Part shown: positions 31,101-49,827 of the stretch, piece after piece | Layout: every line of letters begins with the position of its first letter | How positions within the stretch are numbered: position 1 is the stretch's first letter | Assembly: GCF_024679095.1 (NCBI RefSeq) | Contig: NW_026111610.1 | Coordinates: forward strand, 782,550 to 846,549 | Direction: 5' to 3' | From: Eriocheir sinensis | Taxonomy: Eukaryota; Arthropoda; Malacostraca; Decapoda; Varunidae | DNA: 64,000 nucleotides | Made by a program: the position numbers and the translations under genes | Notes under the pieces: model-generated | Database searches by the model: none | What the model was told of the DNA's origin: nothing | Seen by the model: the letters and a program-made list of their open reading frames with translations, nothing else

Positions 31101-32855
31101 TAATGTAGATATGAATGAAAATATATAAACAAATACACATAAAATAATGTAAATTTGGAAAAAATATATATTCAAAATGAACATTAAATAATGTAAATAT
31201 GTATAAAAAAAATATATACAAAAAACACATAGAATAATGTTAAATCGTATCAAAATAAATAAAGAGAATATCAATAAAATTATGTAAATTTGTATGAAAA
31301 AAAAGGTGCAAAATATCCATATAATAACGAATATTTGCATAAAAATATATATACAAAAATACATATAAAATAATTAAATTTGTATTAAAATAAATATTCA
31401 AAATGCACGTACAATAAAGTAAATTTGTATTGAAATAGATATGCAAAATACACATTAATAATGTAAATTTGTATCAAAATATATATACGAATACTCATAA
31501 AATAGAGTAAATTTCTATGAAAATATACATACAAAATAGATATACAAAATACACATATAACTAGTTAAATTTGTATTTAAATACATGTACAAAAAACACA
31601 GAAAATAATGTAGATTTGTATGAAATGAAAACAAATACATTTTATATAAAATATATATACAAAATACACATATAATAATGTAAAATCATATCAAAATAAA
31701 TACACAGAATATCAATAAAATAATGTAAATTTGTATGAAAATAAAGATGCAAAATACCCATAAAATAAAGCATATTTTATAAAAATACATATACAAAAAT
31801 ACACATAGATTAATCAAATTTGTATAAAAATTAATATACAAAATGCACATACAATAAAGTAAATTTGTATTGAAAAAATATGCAAAATACACATAAAACA
31901 ATGTAAATTTGTTTCAAAATATATATACGAATACACATAAAATAACGCAAATCTCTATAGAAATATATATACAAAATACACTTGAAATAATGTAAATACG
32001 TAAAAAATCTATATTCAAAATACACATTAAATAATGTTAATTCGTGTCAAAATAAATAAACAAAATATCATGAAAAGAATGTGTATTTGTATGAAAATAG
32101 ATATACAAAATATACATAAAATAACCTAAATTTGTATAAAACTATAAACAAAAATACACAAAAATAGTTTAAACTTGTATGAAAATAAATATACAAAAAA
32201 CATATAAAATTAGTTAAATTTGTATTGAAATACATATACAAAATACACATAAAATAATGTAAATTTGAATGAAAATATATAAACATATAGACTTAAAATA
32301 ACGTAAATTTGTATCAAATATATATACAAAAAACACATTAAATAATGTAAATATGTATAAAAAAAATATATACAAGACACAAATAAAATAATGTAAAATC
32401 GTATCAAAATACATACAGAAAATATTAATAAAATAATGTAAATTTGTATGAAAATTAAGATGCAAAATACCCATAAAATAACGCATTTTTTATAAAAATA
32501 TATATACGAAAAAACAAAAAATATTTGATTTTGTATTAAAATAAATAGATATTCAAAATACACATAAAATAAGCTAAATTTGAATTGAAATATATATACA
32601 AAATACATAAAATAATGTAAATTTGTATAAAAATACTTATACAAATACACATATAATAACGTAAATTTGTATAAAATATATAAACTAAATGCACATTAAA
32701 TAATGTAAAAACGTATAAAAAAATGTACAAAATACAAATAATCATGTAATTCGTATCAAAATAAATAGACAAAATACCAATAAAATAATGTAAATTTCTA
32801 TGAAAACATATACAAAATACATAAATAACGCAAATATCAATAAAATATATATAAT
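28174..32855 (-). repeat. 45-bp satellite block 13 (A-rich form on +)
   Basis: Paralogue of 5571-10361 plus 11387-11830, without the piggyBac-type element. The TTAA at 32425-32428 is its empty target site. Confidence 0.92.
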
Positions 32856-32870
32856 ATAATATATTTTTAT
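32842..32870. other. Strand-switch hinge J2, second copy
   Basis: AAAATATATATAATATAATA followed by TATTTTTATAC, close to 11808-11836. Confidence 0.85.
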
Positions 32871-34772
32871 ACATATTGAAAATATTTAATGTATATTTTG
32901 TATATATATTTTCTCCAAATTTACGTTATTTTATATGTATTTGTTTATATATTTTCATACAAATTTACATTCTTTTATGTGAGTTTTTGTATATGTATTT
33001 CAATACAAATTTGCCTAGCTTTAAGTGTATTTTGCATATCTATTTTCAAACAAATTTAAATTATTTTTGTGTATTTTTGTATATATTTTTATACAAATTT
33101 TAGTTATTTTATTTGTTTTTTGTATATATATTTTCCTACAAATATACATTCTTTTATTGGAATTTTGTGTATTTAACTTTTTACGAATTTACATTATTTT
33201 ATGTGTATTTTGTATATATATTTTTCTACGTATTTATATTATTTTATGTGTATTTTATATATACATTTTCATAAAACTTTACGTTATTTTATTGTGTGTA
33301 TTCGTATATATTTTGAAACAAATTTTATACAAATTCATGTTATTTTATGTGTATTTGTATATATATTTTCATACAAATTGATATTATTTTATGTGTATTC
33401 TTACATATATTTTATTACAAATTTACCTTATTTTATGTTTATTTTGTATATTTATTTCATTCAATTTTAAATTATTTAATGTGTATATTTCTATTTGTAT
33501 TTAGGTTATTTTATGTGTGTTTTCTATATATATTTTCATCCAAAATTACATTATTTTATTGTTATTTTCTTAATTTAACTCGATACGAATTTAGATTATT
33601 TCATAGGTATTTTGTATACATATTTTTATACTCATTTACATTATCTAATGTGTGTTTTGTGTATATTTTTTTATGCAAACTAATTTTATGTGCATTTTTG
33701 TACATATATTTTTATAGAAACTTAAAACGTTATTTTATGTGTATTTTGTATATGTTTTCTCATACAAATTTACATTATTTAATTAGTTTTTTGTTTATTT
33801 ATTTTGATACGAATGACTTGATTATTTGTGTATTTTGTAAATATTTTTTTATACGTATTTACATTACTTAATGTGTAGTTTGTTTATATATTTTTTTACA
33901 AATTTACGTTATTATATGTGTATTTGTTAAAAATATTTTGAAACGAATTTACTTTATTTTATGTATTTTGTATATATATTTCAATTCAAATTTAGCTTAT
34001 TTTGTGTGTATTTTGTATATCTATTTTCATACAAATTTAATTACTTCTGTGTAATTTTGAATATAGTTTTATACAAATTTACGTTATTTTATGTGCATTT
34101 TGTATATTTATATTTATACAAATACACACTCTCTTATTGGTATTTTTTTAATTTATATTTATACGAATTTACATTATTTTATGTTTATTTTGTATACATT
34201 TTTGATTCGTATTTACTTAATTTTATTTGTATATTGTATATATATATTTATAGAAATCTACGTTATTTTATGTGTATTCGTATATATATTTTGAAACAAA
34301 TTTACATTGTTTTATATGTATTTTGCATATCTATTTCAATACAAATTTACCTTATTGTATTTGCATTTTGTATATTTATTTTAATACAAATTCAAATATT
34401 TTATGTGTATTTTGGTATATATAATTAAAAAAAAAATGCGTTATTTTATAGGTATTTTGCAACTTAGTTTTCATACAAATGTACATTATTTTATTAATAT
34501 TCTGTGTATATATTTTGATACGATTTTATATTATACTATTTGTGTTTTGTATATATATTTTTTATAGATTTTTTCATTATTTAATTTGTATTTTTATATA
34601 TATTTTATACAAATTAACTTTATTTTAAGTGTATTTGTTTATATAATTTCATTCAAATTTACATTATTTTAAGTGTATTTTGTATATGTATTTAAATACA
34701 AATTTACCTAATTTTATGTGTATTTTGTATATTTATTTCATACAAATTTAAATTATTTTTGTGTTTTTTGTA
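32856..34772 (+). repeat. 45-bp satellite block 14 (T-rich form on +)
   Basis: Paralogue of 11831-13731 and 42466-44378. Confidence 0.92.
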
Positions 34773-36494
<1,722 letters not shown>

Positions 36495-36509
<15 letters not shown>

Positions 36510-36525
36510 AACAAATACACATTCT
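36495..36525. other. Strand-switch junction J4, second copy
   Basis: AAAATACACAGAACAAATAC followed by ACATTCTTTTATTGG. Confidence 0.8.
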
Positions 36526-37443
36526 TTTATTGGTATTTGTTTATTTATTTCAATTTATATTATTTTATGTGTATTTTGTTTACATTTTTATACGTATTTA
36601 CCTACTTTTATGTGTATTTTGTATATATATTTTATAGAAATCTACGTTATTTTATGTGTGTTCGTATGTATATTTTGAAACAAACTTAAATTGTTTTATT
36701 TGTATTTTGCATATCTATTTCAATACAAATTTTCCGTATTGTATGTTCATTTTGTATATTTATTTCAATACAAATTTAAATATTTATGTATTTTGGTATA
36801 TATATTTTATAAAAATGCGTTATTTGATGGGAATTTTGCATCTTTATTTTCATACAAATTTACATTATTTTATTAATATTCGGAGTATTTATTTTGATAC
36901 GATTTTACATTATTCTATTTGTTTTTTGTATATATTTTTCTTATACATATTTACATTATTTAATGTGTATCATGCATATATATTTCATACAAATTTATTA
37001 TCTATTATTTATTTTAATAAAAATATACATTCTTTCATGATATTTTGTTTATTTATTTTGACACGAATTTACATTATTTAATATGTATTTTATATATATA
37101 TTTTTATACGTATTTACATAATTTCATGTGTATTTTGTATATATGTTTCTATAGAAATCTACGTTATTTTATGTGTATTCGTATATATATTTTGAAACAA
37201 ATTTACACTGTTTTATTTTTATTTTGCGTTTTTTTTTCAATACAAATTTACGTTACTGTATGTGTGCATTTTGTATATTAATTTTAATACAAATTTAATT
37301 ATTCTATGTGTATTTTGTATATGTAATTTAAAAAAATATGCTTTATCTTATGGGTATTTTGCATCTTTATTTTCATACAGATTTCAATTATTTTATTGAT
37401 ATTCTGTGTACTTATTTTGATACGATTTACATTATTCTATGTA
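36510..37443 (+). repeat. 45-bp satellite block 16 (T-rich form on +)
   Basis: Paralogue of 15441-16395. Several small deletions shorten it relative to that copy. Confidence 0.9.
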
Positions 37444-39026
<1,583 letters not shown>

Positions 39027-39032
<6 letters not shown>

Positions 39033-39052
39033 TAAACGTGTATGTTGCATAT
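39027..39052. other. Strand-switch junction J1, reverse-complement copy
   Basis: GAGTAAACGTGTATGTTGCA is the reverse complement of the junction core at 1699-1724. Confidence 0.85.
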
Positions 39053-39515
39053 TTTTTCAATACAAATTTACCTTATTATATACGCATTTTGTATATTAAT
39101 TTTAATACAAATTTAATTATTCGATGTGTATTTTTGTATCTGTATTTTTATAAACATATGCTTTATTTTTTGGGTATTTTGCATCTTTATTTTCATACAA
39201 ATTTACATTATTTTATTGATATTCTGCTCATTCATTTTGATACGAATTGACATTATTCTATGTGTATTTTGTATATTTTTTTCATACAAATTTACGTTAT
39301 TTTATGTGTATTTGTTTATATATTTTGACACAAATTTACAATATTTTATGGGTATTTTGTATATACATTTCAAAAGAAATTTACCTAGTTTTATGTGTAT
39401 TTTGTATATCTATTTTCATACAAACTCAAATTATTTCTATGTATTTTTGTATATATTTTAATACAAATTTTAGTTATGTTATGTGTATTTGGTAAATTTA
39501 TTTTCATTCATATAT
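39039..39515 (+). repeat. 45-bp satellite block 18 (T-rich form on +)
   Basis: Short block, the reverse complement of about 22530-23010. It ends near TTTTCATTCATATATATTAA, where the A-rich form resumes. Confidence 0.88.
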
Positions 39516-39524
39516 ATTAATTTA

Positions 39525-42465
39525 ACTTAAATTTGTATGAAAAGAAATATACAAAATACACATAAAATTAGGTTAATTTGTATTGAAATACATATACAAA
39601 ATACACATAAAATAATGTAAATTTGAAAGAAAATATATAAACAAATACACATATAATAACGTAAATTTGTATGAAATATATATACAAAATACACATTAAA
39701 TAATGTAAATATGTATAAAAAAATATATACAAAACACAAATAGAATAATGTAAAATCGTATCAAAATATATACACAGAATATTAATAAAATAATGTAAAT
39801 TTGTATGAAAATTAATATGCAAAATACTTATAAAATAACGCCTTTTTAATAAATTATTGATACCAAAGACACATAAAATATTTGAATTTGTATTAAAATA
39901 AATATACAAAATGCACATACAATAAGGTAAATTTGTATTGAAATAGATATGCAAAATACATATCAAATAATGTTAATTTGTTTCAAAATATATATACGAA
40001 TACACATAAAATAACGTAGATTTCTATAAAAATACATATACAAAATACACATAAAATTAAGTTAATACGTATAAAAAATGTATACAAAATACACATAAAA
40101 TAATGTAAATTCGTATAAATGTAAATAAACAATATACCAATAAAAGAATGTGTATTTGTATAAATATAAATATACAAAATGCACATAAAATAACGTAAAT
40201 TTATATAAAACTATATACATAAAATAACGCAAATTTTTAAAAATATATGTACAAAATGAACATAAAATAAATTTGCATAAAATATATATAGAAAACACAC
40301 ATTATATAATGTAAATGAGTATAAAAATATGTATACAAAATACCTATGAAATAATCTAAATTCGTATCTAATTAAATTAAGAAAATACCAATAAAATATT
40401 GTAATTTTGGATGAAAATATATATACAAAATACACATAAAATAACCTAAATACAAATACAAATATACACATAAAATAATTTAAAATTGAATGAAATAAAT
40501 ATACAAAATAAACATAAAATAAGGTAAATTTGTAATGAAATATGAAAAATACACATAAAATAATATAAATTTGTATGAAAATATATATACAAATACACAT
40601 TAAATAACATGAATTTGTATAAAATTTGTATCAAAATATATACTTATACACAATAAAATAACGTAATTTTTATGAAAATGTATATACAAAATACACATAA
40701 AATAATTTAAATACGTAGAAAAATATATATACAAAAAACACATAAAATAATGTAAATTTGTATGAAAATATATAAAAAATACACATAAATAATGTAAATT
40801 TGGATAAAATATATATACAAAATGAACATTAAATAATGTAAATATGTATAAAAAAAATATACAAAATACACATAGAATAATGTTAAATCGTATCAAAATA
40901 AATAAAGAGAATATCAATAAAATAATGTAAATTTGTATGAAAATAAAGATGCAAAATATCCATATAATAACGCATATTTGCATAAAATTATATATAAAAA
41001 AATACATATATAATAATTAAATTTGTTTTTAAATATATATACAAAATGCACGTACAATAAAGTAAATTTGTATTGAAATATATATATACGAATACTCATA
41101 AAATAGAGTAAATTTCTATGAAAATATACATACAAAATAGATATACAAAATACACATATAACTAGTTAAATTTGTATTTAAATACATATACAAAAAACAC
41201 ATAAAATAATGTAGATTTGTATGAAATGAAAACAAATACATTTTATATAAAATATATATACAAAATACACATAGAATAATGTAAAATCATATCAAAATAA
41301 ATACACAGAATATCAATAAAATAATGTAAATTTGTATGAAAATAAAGATGCAAAATACCCATAAAATAAAGAATATTTTTTTAAAAATACATATACAAAA
41401 ATACACATAGATTAATCAAATTTGTATTAAAATTAATATACAAAATGGACATACAATAAGGTAAATTTGTATTGAAAAAATATGGAAAAAACACATAAAA
41501 CAATGTAAATTTGTTTCAAAATATATATACGAATACACATAAAATAACGTAGATTTCTATAGAAATATATATACAAAATACACTTGAAATAATGTAAATA
41601 CGTATAAAAATATATATACAAAATACACATTAAATAATGTAAATTCGTGTCAAAATAAGAAAAAATAAAAACATCATTAAAATAATGTGTATTTCTATGA
41701 AAAAAGACATACAAATACACATAAAATAACCTAAATTTGTATAAAACTATATACAAAAATACACAAAAATAATTTAAACTTGTATGAAAATAAATATACA
41801 AAAAACATATAAAATTAGGTAAATTTGTATTGAAATACATATACAAAATACACATAAAATAATGTAAATTTGAATGAAAATATATAAACATCTAGACTTA
41901 AAATAATGTAAATTTGTATCAAATATATATAAAAAAAACACATTAAATAATGTAAATATGTATAAAAAATATATACAAAACACAAATAAAATAATGTAAA
42001 ATCGTATCAAAATAAATACAGAAAATATTAATAAAATAATATAAATTTGTATGAAAATTAAGATGCAAAATACCCATAAAATAACGCATTTTTTAAAAAT
42101 ATATATATACGAAAAACATAAAATATTTGATTTTGTATTAAAATAAATAGATATACAAAATACACATAAAATAAGCTAAATTTGAATTGAAATATATATA
42201 CAAAATACATAAAATAATGTAAATTTGTATCAAAATACTTATACAAATACACATATAATAACGTAAATTTGTATAAAAATATATAAACAAAATACACATT
42301 AAATAATGTAAATACGTATAAAAAAATGTACAAAATACACAAATAATCATGTAATTCGTATCAAAATAAATAGACAAAATACCAATAAAATAATGTAAAT
42401 TTCTATGAGAAAACATATACAAAATACACATAATTAACGCAAATATCAATAAAATAATATATAAT
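39525..42465 (-). repeat. 45-bp satellite block 19 (A-rich form on +)
   Basis: From about 39800 the block is a direct copy of 8080-10361 plus 11387-11830, without the transposon (empty TTAA at 42028-42031). The whole block is inverted at about 55546-58530. Confidence 0.9.
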
Positions 42466-42477
42466 TAATATTTTTAT
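42451..42477. other. Strand-switch hinge J2, third copy
   Basis: AAAATAATATATAATTAATA then TTTTTAT, a shortened variant of the hinge. Confidence 0.8.
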
Positions 42478-44378
42478 ATATTTAAAATATTTAATGTATA
42501 TTTTGTATATATATTTTATCCAAATTTACGTTATTTTATATGTTTATATATTTTCATACAAATTTACATTATTTTAATTTGAGTTTTGTATATGTATTTC
42601 AATACAAATTTGCCTAACTTTATGAGTATTTAGCATATCTATTTTCAAACAAATTAAAATTATTTTTGTGTATTTTTGTATATATTTTTATAAAAATATT
42701 AGTTATTTTATTTGTTATTTGTATATATTTTCCTACAAATATACATTCTTTATTGGAATTTTGTGTATTTATTTTTTACAATTTACATTATTTTATGTGT
42801 ATTTTGTATATATATTTTTCTACGTATTTAAATTATTTTATGTGTATTTTATATACATTTCATAAAATTTACGTTATTTTATTGTGTGTATTCGTATATA
42901 TTTTGAAACAAATTTTATACAAATTTATGTTATTTTATGTGTATTTGTATATATATTTTCATACAAATTAATATTATTTCATGTGTATTCTTACATATAT
43001 TTTATTACAAATTTACCTTATTTTATGTTTATTTTTAATATTTATTTCATTCAATTTTAAATTATTTAATGTGTATATTTGTATTTGTATTTAGGTTATT
43101 TTATGTGTGTTTTCTATATATATTTTCATCCAAAATTACATTATTTTATTGTTATTTTCTTAATTTAACTCGATACGAATTTAGATTATTTCATAGGTAT
43201 TTTGTATACATATTTTTATACTCATTTACATTATCTAATGTGTGTTTTGTATATATTTTTTTATGCAAAATAATTTTATGTGCATTTTTGTACATATATT
43301 TTTATAGAAACTTAAAACGTTATTTTATGTGTATTTTGTATATGTTTTCTCATACAAATTTACATTATTTAATTAGTTTTTTGTTTATTTATTTTGATAC
43401 GAATGACTTGATTATTTGTGTATTGGGTAAATATTTTTTTTATACGTATTTACATTACTTAATGTGTATTTTGTTTATATATTTTTTTACAAATCTATGT
43501 TATTATAATTTTTATGTGTATTTGTTAAAAATATTTTGAAACAAATTTACTTTATTTTATGTATTTTGTATATATATTTCAATTCAAATTTAGCTTATTT
43601 TGTGTGTATTTTGTATATCTATTTTCATACAAATTTAATTACTTCTGTGTATTTTTGTATATAGTTTTATACAAATTTACGTTATTTTATGTGCATTTTG
43701 TATATTTATATTTATAGAAATACACATTCTCTTATTGGTATTTTGTTTATTTATATTTATACGAATTTACATTATTTTATGTGTATTTTGTATACATTTT
43801 TGATTCGTATTTACTTAATTTTATTTGTATTTTGTATATATATATTTATAGAATTCTACGTTATTTTATGTGTATTCGTATATATATTTTGAAACAAATT
43901 TACATTGTTTTATATGTATTTTGCATATCTATTTCAATATAAATTTACCTTATTGTATGTGCATTTTGTATATTTATTTTAATACAAATTCAAATATTTT
44001 ATATGTATTTTGGTATATATAATTTCAAAAAAAATGCGTTATTTTATAGGTATTTTGCATCTTAGTCTTCATACAAATGTACATTATTTTATTAATATTC
44101 TGTGTATATATTTTGATACGATTTTATATTATACTATTTGTGTTTTGTATATATTTTTTTATACATATTTTCATTATTTAATGTGTATTTTTATATATTT
44201 TATACAAATTAACGTTATTTTAAGTGTATTTGTTTATATAATTTCATTCAAATTTACATTATTTTCAGTGTATTTTGTATATGTATTTAAATACAAATTT
44301 ACCTAGTTTTATGTGTATTCTGTATATTTATTTTCATACAAATTTAAATTATTTTTGTGTTTTTTTGTATATACATAT
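42466..44378 (+). repeat. 45-bp satellite block 20 (T-rich form on +)
   Basis: Third direct copy of 11831-13731. The part up to about 43770 is inverted at 54220-55545. Confidence 0.92.
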
Positions 44379-44395
44379 AGAGTAAATTTCTATGA
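44365..44395. other. Strand-switch junction J3, third copy
   Basis: TTGTATATACATATAGAGTA then AATTTCTATG. Confidence 0.8.
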
Positions 44396-44702
44396 AAATA
44401 TATATTCAAAATACATATAAAATTATGTAAATAAGTATAAAAATATATATATCAAATACACCTAAAAAATGAAAATTCGTATGAAAATAAATAAACAAAA
44501 TTCCGATAAAACAACGTATATTTGTAGGAAAATAAATATACAAAATACACATAAAATTACGAAAATTTGAATAAAAATATATACAAAAAAACAAAAAAAA
44601 TAAATTTCAATTTGTATGAAAATAGATATACAAAATACACATATAATTAGTTAAATTTGTATTTAAATACACATACACATACACATAAAATAATGTAAAT
44701 TT
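44379..44702 (-). repeat. 45-bp satellite block 21 (A-rich form on +)
   Basis: Third copy of the start of block 6 (13732-14055). It is cut short at AATGTAAATTTGTTCG, where the array switches strand without any of the recurrent junction texts. Confidence 0.88.
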
Positions 44703-44744
44703 GTTCGTTCTTTTATCGGAATTTTGTTTATTGATTTTGATACA

Positions 44745-45007
<263 letters not shown>

Positions 45008-47208
45008 TTAAACTTATTTACATTTTATATGTATTTTTAATATATATTATCATAGAAATTTACTCTATTTTATGTGTATTCGTATATATATTTTGATACA
45101 AATTTACATTATTTATGTGTATTCTGCATATCTATTTCAATACAAATTTTCTTTATTGTATGTGCCTTTTGTATATTTATTTTGATACAAATTTAATTAT
45201 TTTATGTGTATTTTTGTATATATAGTTTTAAACAAATATGCGTTATTATATGGGTATTTTGCATTTTTATTTTCATACAAATTTACATTATTTTATTGAT
45301 AGTCTGTTTATTTATTTTGATACGATTTTACGTTAGTCTGTGTATTTTGTATACATATTTTTAGACATATTTCCCTTTTTTAATGTATATTTTGTACATA
45401 TATTTTATGGAAATCTACGTTATCTTATGTGTATTTGTTTATATAGTTTCATACAAATTTACATTATTTTATGTGTATTTTGTATATGTATTTCAATAAA
45501 AATTTATCTAATTTCATGTGTATTTTGCATATCTATTTTCAAACAAATTTAAATTATTTTTGTGTATTTTTGTATATATTTTTATACAAATTTTTGTTAT
45601 TTTATTTGTAGTTTCTATATATATTTTCCTACAAATATACATTCTTTTAGAAGAAATTTTGTTTATTTATTTTGATACGAATTTACATTATTTTATGTGT
45701 ATTTTGTATATATATTTTTCTATGTATTTACATTATTTAATGTGTATTTTGTATATATATTTTCATAAAAATTTACGTTATTTTATTGTGCGTATTCGTA
45801 TATATTTTGATACAAATTTACTTTATTTTATGTGGTTTTGCATATCTATTTCAATAAAAATCTACCTTATTGTATGTGTATTTTGTATATTTATTTTAAT
45901 ACAAATTTAATTATTTTATGTGTATTTTTGTATATATATTTTTTTAAATATGAGTTATTTTATGGGTATATTGCATCTTCAATTTTATAAATTTTTACAT
46001 TACGTACATATCTTTTATACGTATTTACATTATTTAATGTGTATTTTGTTTATATATTTTTATACAAATTTACGTTATTATATGTGTATTTGAATATATA
46101 TTTTGATACATATTTGATATATATTTATTTCAATTCAAATTTAGCTTATTTTATGTGTCTTTTGTATATCTATTTTCATACAATTTTTTTTTTGTTTATT
46201 TTTGTATATAGTTTTATACAATTTTACGTTATTTTATGTGTATTTTGTATATTTATATTTATACAAGTACACATTCTTTTATTGGCATTTAGTTTATTTA
46301 TTTTGATACGAATTTACATTATTTTTTGTGTATTTTGTATACATTTTCTTATACGTATTTACTTCATTTTATGTGTATTTTGTATATATATTTTTATAGA
46401 AATCTACGTTATTTTATGTGTATTCGTTTATATATTTTGAAAGAAATTTACATTGTTTTATATGTATTTTGCATATCTATTTCAATACAAATTTACCTTA
46501 TTGTATGTTCATTTTGTATATCTATTGTAATACAAATTTAAATATTTTATGTGTATTTTGATATATATATTTTCATAAAAAATGCGTTGTTTTATGGGTA
46601 TTTTGCATCTTTATTTTCATACAAATTTACATTATTTTATTAATATTCTGTGCATTTATTTTGATACTATTTTACATTATTCTATTTGTCTTTTGTATAT
46701 ATTTTATTTATATATATTTACATTATTTAATGTGTATTTTATATATATATTTCATACAAATTTACGTTTTTTTAAGTGTATTTGTTTATATATTTTCATT
46801 CAAATTTACATTATTTTATGTGTATTTTGTATATGTATTTCAATACTAATTTACCTAATTTTATGTGTATTTTGTATATTAATTTTCATACAAATTTAAA
46901 TTATTTTTTGTGTATTTTTGTGTAGAGTTTTATACAAATTTACAATATTTAATGTGTATTTTGTATATCTATTTTCATACAAATACACATTCTTTTATTG
47001 ATATTTTGTTTATTTATTTTGACACGAATTTACATTATTTAATGTGTATTGTGTATATATATTTTTATACGTATTTACGTCATTTCATCTATTTTTTGTA
47101 TATATATTTCTATAGAAATCTACATTATATTATGTGTATTCGTATATATATTTTGAAACAAATATACATTGTTTTATGTGTATTTTGCATATTCTTTCAA
47201 TACAAATT

Positions 47209-47472
<264 letters not shown>

Positions 47473-47876
47473 TATGAGTTATTTTATGTGTATTTTGTAT
47501 ATCTATTTTCATACAAATTTAATTACTTTTGTGTATTTTTGTAGATACTTTTATATCAATTTATGTTATTTTATGTGTATTTTGTGCATTTATATTTATA
47601 CAAATACACATTCTTTTATTAGTATTTTGTTTATTTATTTCGATAAGAGTTTACATTATTTTATGTGTATTTTGTACACATGTTTTTATACGTATTTACC
47701 TCATTTTATGTGTATTTTGTATATATATCTTTACAAAAATCTGCGTTATTTTATGTGTTTTCGTATATATATTTTGAAACAAATTTAAATTGTTTTATAT
47801 GTATTTTGCATATCTATTTCAATACAAATTTACCTTATTGTGTGTGCATTTCGTATATTTATTTTAATACAAATTC

Positions 47877-47909
47877 AAATAACGCATTTTTTTAAAAAAT
47901 GCGTTATTT
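47877..47909. repeat. Perfect 16-bp inverted repeat with 1-nt centre
   Basis: AAATAACGCATTTTTT, a single T, then AAAAAATGCGTTATTT. A short piece of A-rich-form monomer sits inside a T-rich block and faces its own complement. Elsewhere this point reads as an unfolded monomer, so this is a local fold-back. Confidence 0.85.
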
Positions 47910-48572
47910 TATGGGTATTTTGCATCTTTATTTTCATGCAAATTTATATTATTTTATTAATAATCTGTGTATTTATTTTGATACGATTTTACATTATTCT
48001 ATTTGTGTTTTGTATATATTTTTTTATACATATTTACATTATTTAATGTATATTTTGTATATATATTTCATACAATTTTACGTTATTTTAAGTGTATTTG
48101 TTTATATATTTTCATTCAAACTTACATTATTTTATGTGTATTTTTTATATGTATTTGAATACAAATTTGCCTAATTTTATGTGTATTTTGCATATCTATT
48201 TTCAAACAAATTTAAATAATTTTTGTGTGTTTTTGTATATATTTTTATACAAATTTTTGTTATTTTATTTGTATTTTCTATATATATTTTCCAACAAATA
48301 TACATTCTTTTATTGGAATTTTATCTATTTATTCTGATACGAATTTACTTTATTTTATGTGTATTTTGTATATATATTTTTCTACGTATTTACATTATTT
48401 TATGTGTATTTTGTACATATATTTTCATAATTTTTTTTTTTTATTGTGTGTATTCGTATATAATTTGATACAAATTTTATACAAATTCATGTTATTTTAT
48501 GTGTATTTGTATATATATTTTCATACAAATCTACATTATTTTATGTGCATTTTTACATATATTTCATTACAA

Positions 48573-49827
48573 ATATCAATAAAATAATGTAAATTTGTAT
48601 GAAAATAAAGATGCAAAATACCCATATAATAACGCATATATGCATAAAAATATATATACAAAAATACACATGAAATAATTAAATTTGTATTGAAATAAAT
48701 ATACAAAATGCATATACAATAAAGTAAATTTGCATTGAAATACATATGTAAAATACACATCAATAATGTAAATTTGTATCAAAATATATATACGAATACA
48801 CATAAAATAGAGTAAATTTCTATGAAAATATACATACAAAATACATATAAAATGATGTAAATAGTATAAAAATATATATACCAAATACACCTAAAATAAT
48901 GTAAATTCGTATCAAAATAAACAAACAAAATTCCGATAAAAGAACGTATATTTGTAGGAAAATAAATATACAAAATACACATAAAATAACGAAAATTTGT
49001 ATAAAAATATATACAAAAACAAACAAAAATCATTTCAATTTTTATGAAAATTGATATACAAAATACACATATAATTAGTTAAATTTGTACAAATTTGTAC
49101 ATGTACAAAATACACATAAAATAATGAAAATTTGTATGAAATGAATACAAATACACATAAAATAACGTACATTTGTATTAAATATATATACAAAATACAC
49201 ATAGAAAATAATGTAAAATCGTATCAAAATAAATACACAAAATATAAATAAAATAATGTAAATTTGTATGAAAATGAAGATGCAAAATACCAATAAAATA
49301 AAGCATATTTTTATAAAAATACATATACATAAATACACATTCAATAATTAAATTTGTAGTAAAATTAATATACAAAATGCACATACAATAAGGTAAAAAA
49401 AAATTTTTTTAAATATGCAAAATACACATAAAACAATGTAAATTTGTTTCAAAATATATATACGAATACACATAAAATAACGCAGATTTCTATAGAAATA
49501 TATATACAAAATACACTTGAGATGCTGTAAATACGTATAAAAATATATATACAAAATAGACATTAAATAATGTAAATTCGTGTCAAAATAAATAAACAAA
49601 ATACCAATAAAAGAATGTGTATTTGTATGAAAATAGATATACAAAATACACATAAAATAACGTAAATTTGTATAAAACTATATACAAAAATACACAAAAA
49701 TAATTTAAATTTGTTTGAAAATAAGTATACAAAATACACATAAAATTAGGTAAATTTGTATTGAAATACATTTACAAAATACACATAAAATAATGTAAAT
49801 TTGAATGAAAATATATAAATATATAAT
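48573..49827 (-). repeat. 45-bp satellite block 23 (A-rich form on +)
   Basis: A-rich monomers, switching in at CATTACAAATATCAATAAAA. The block contains an unusual tract of nine As then eight Ts near 49396-49411. It ends where the LINE fragment is inserted in a GAATGAAAATATATAAA monomer. Confidence 0.9.
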
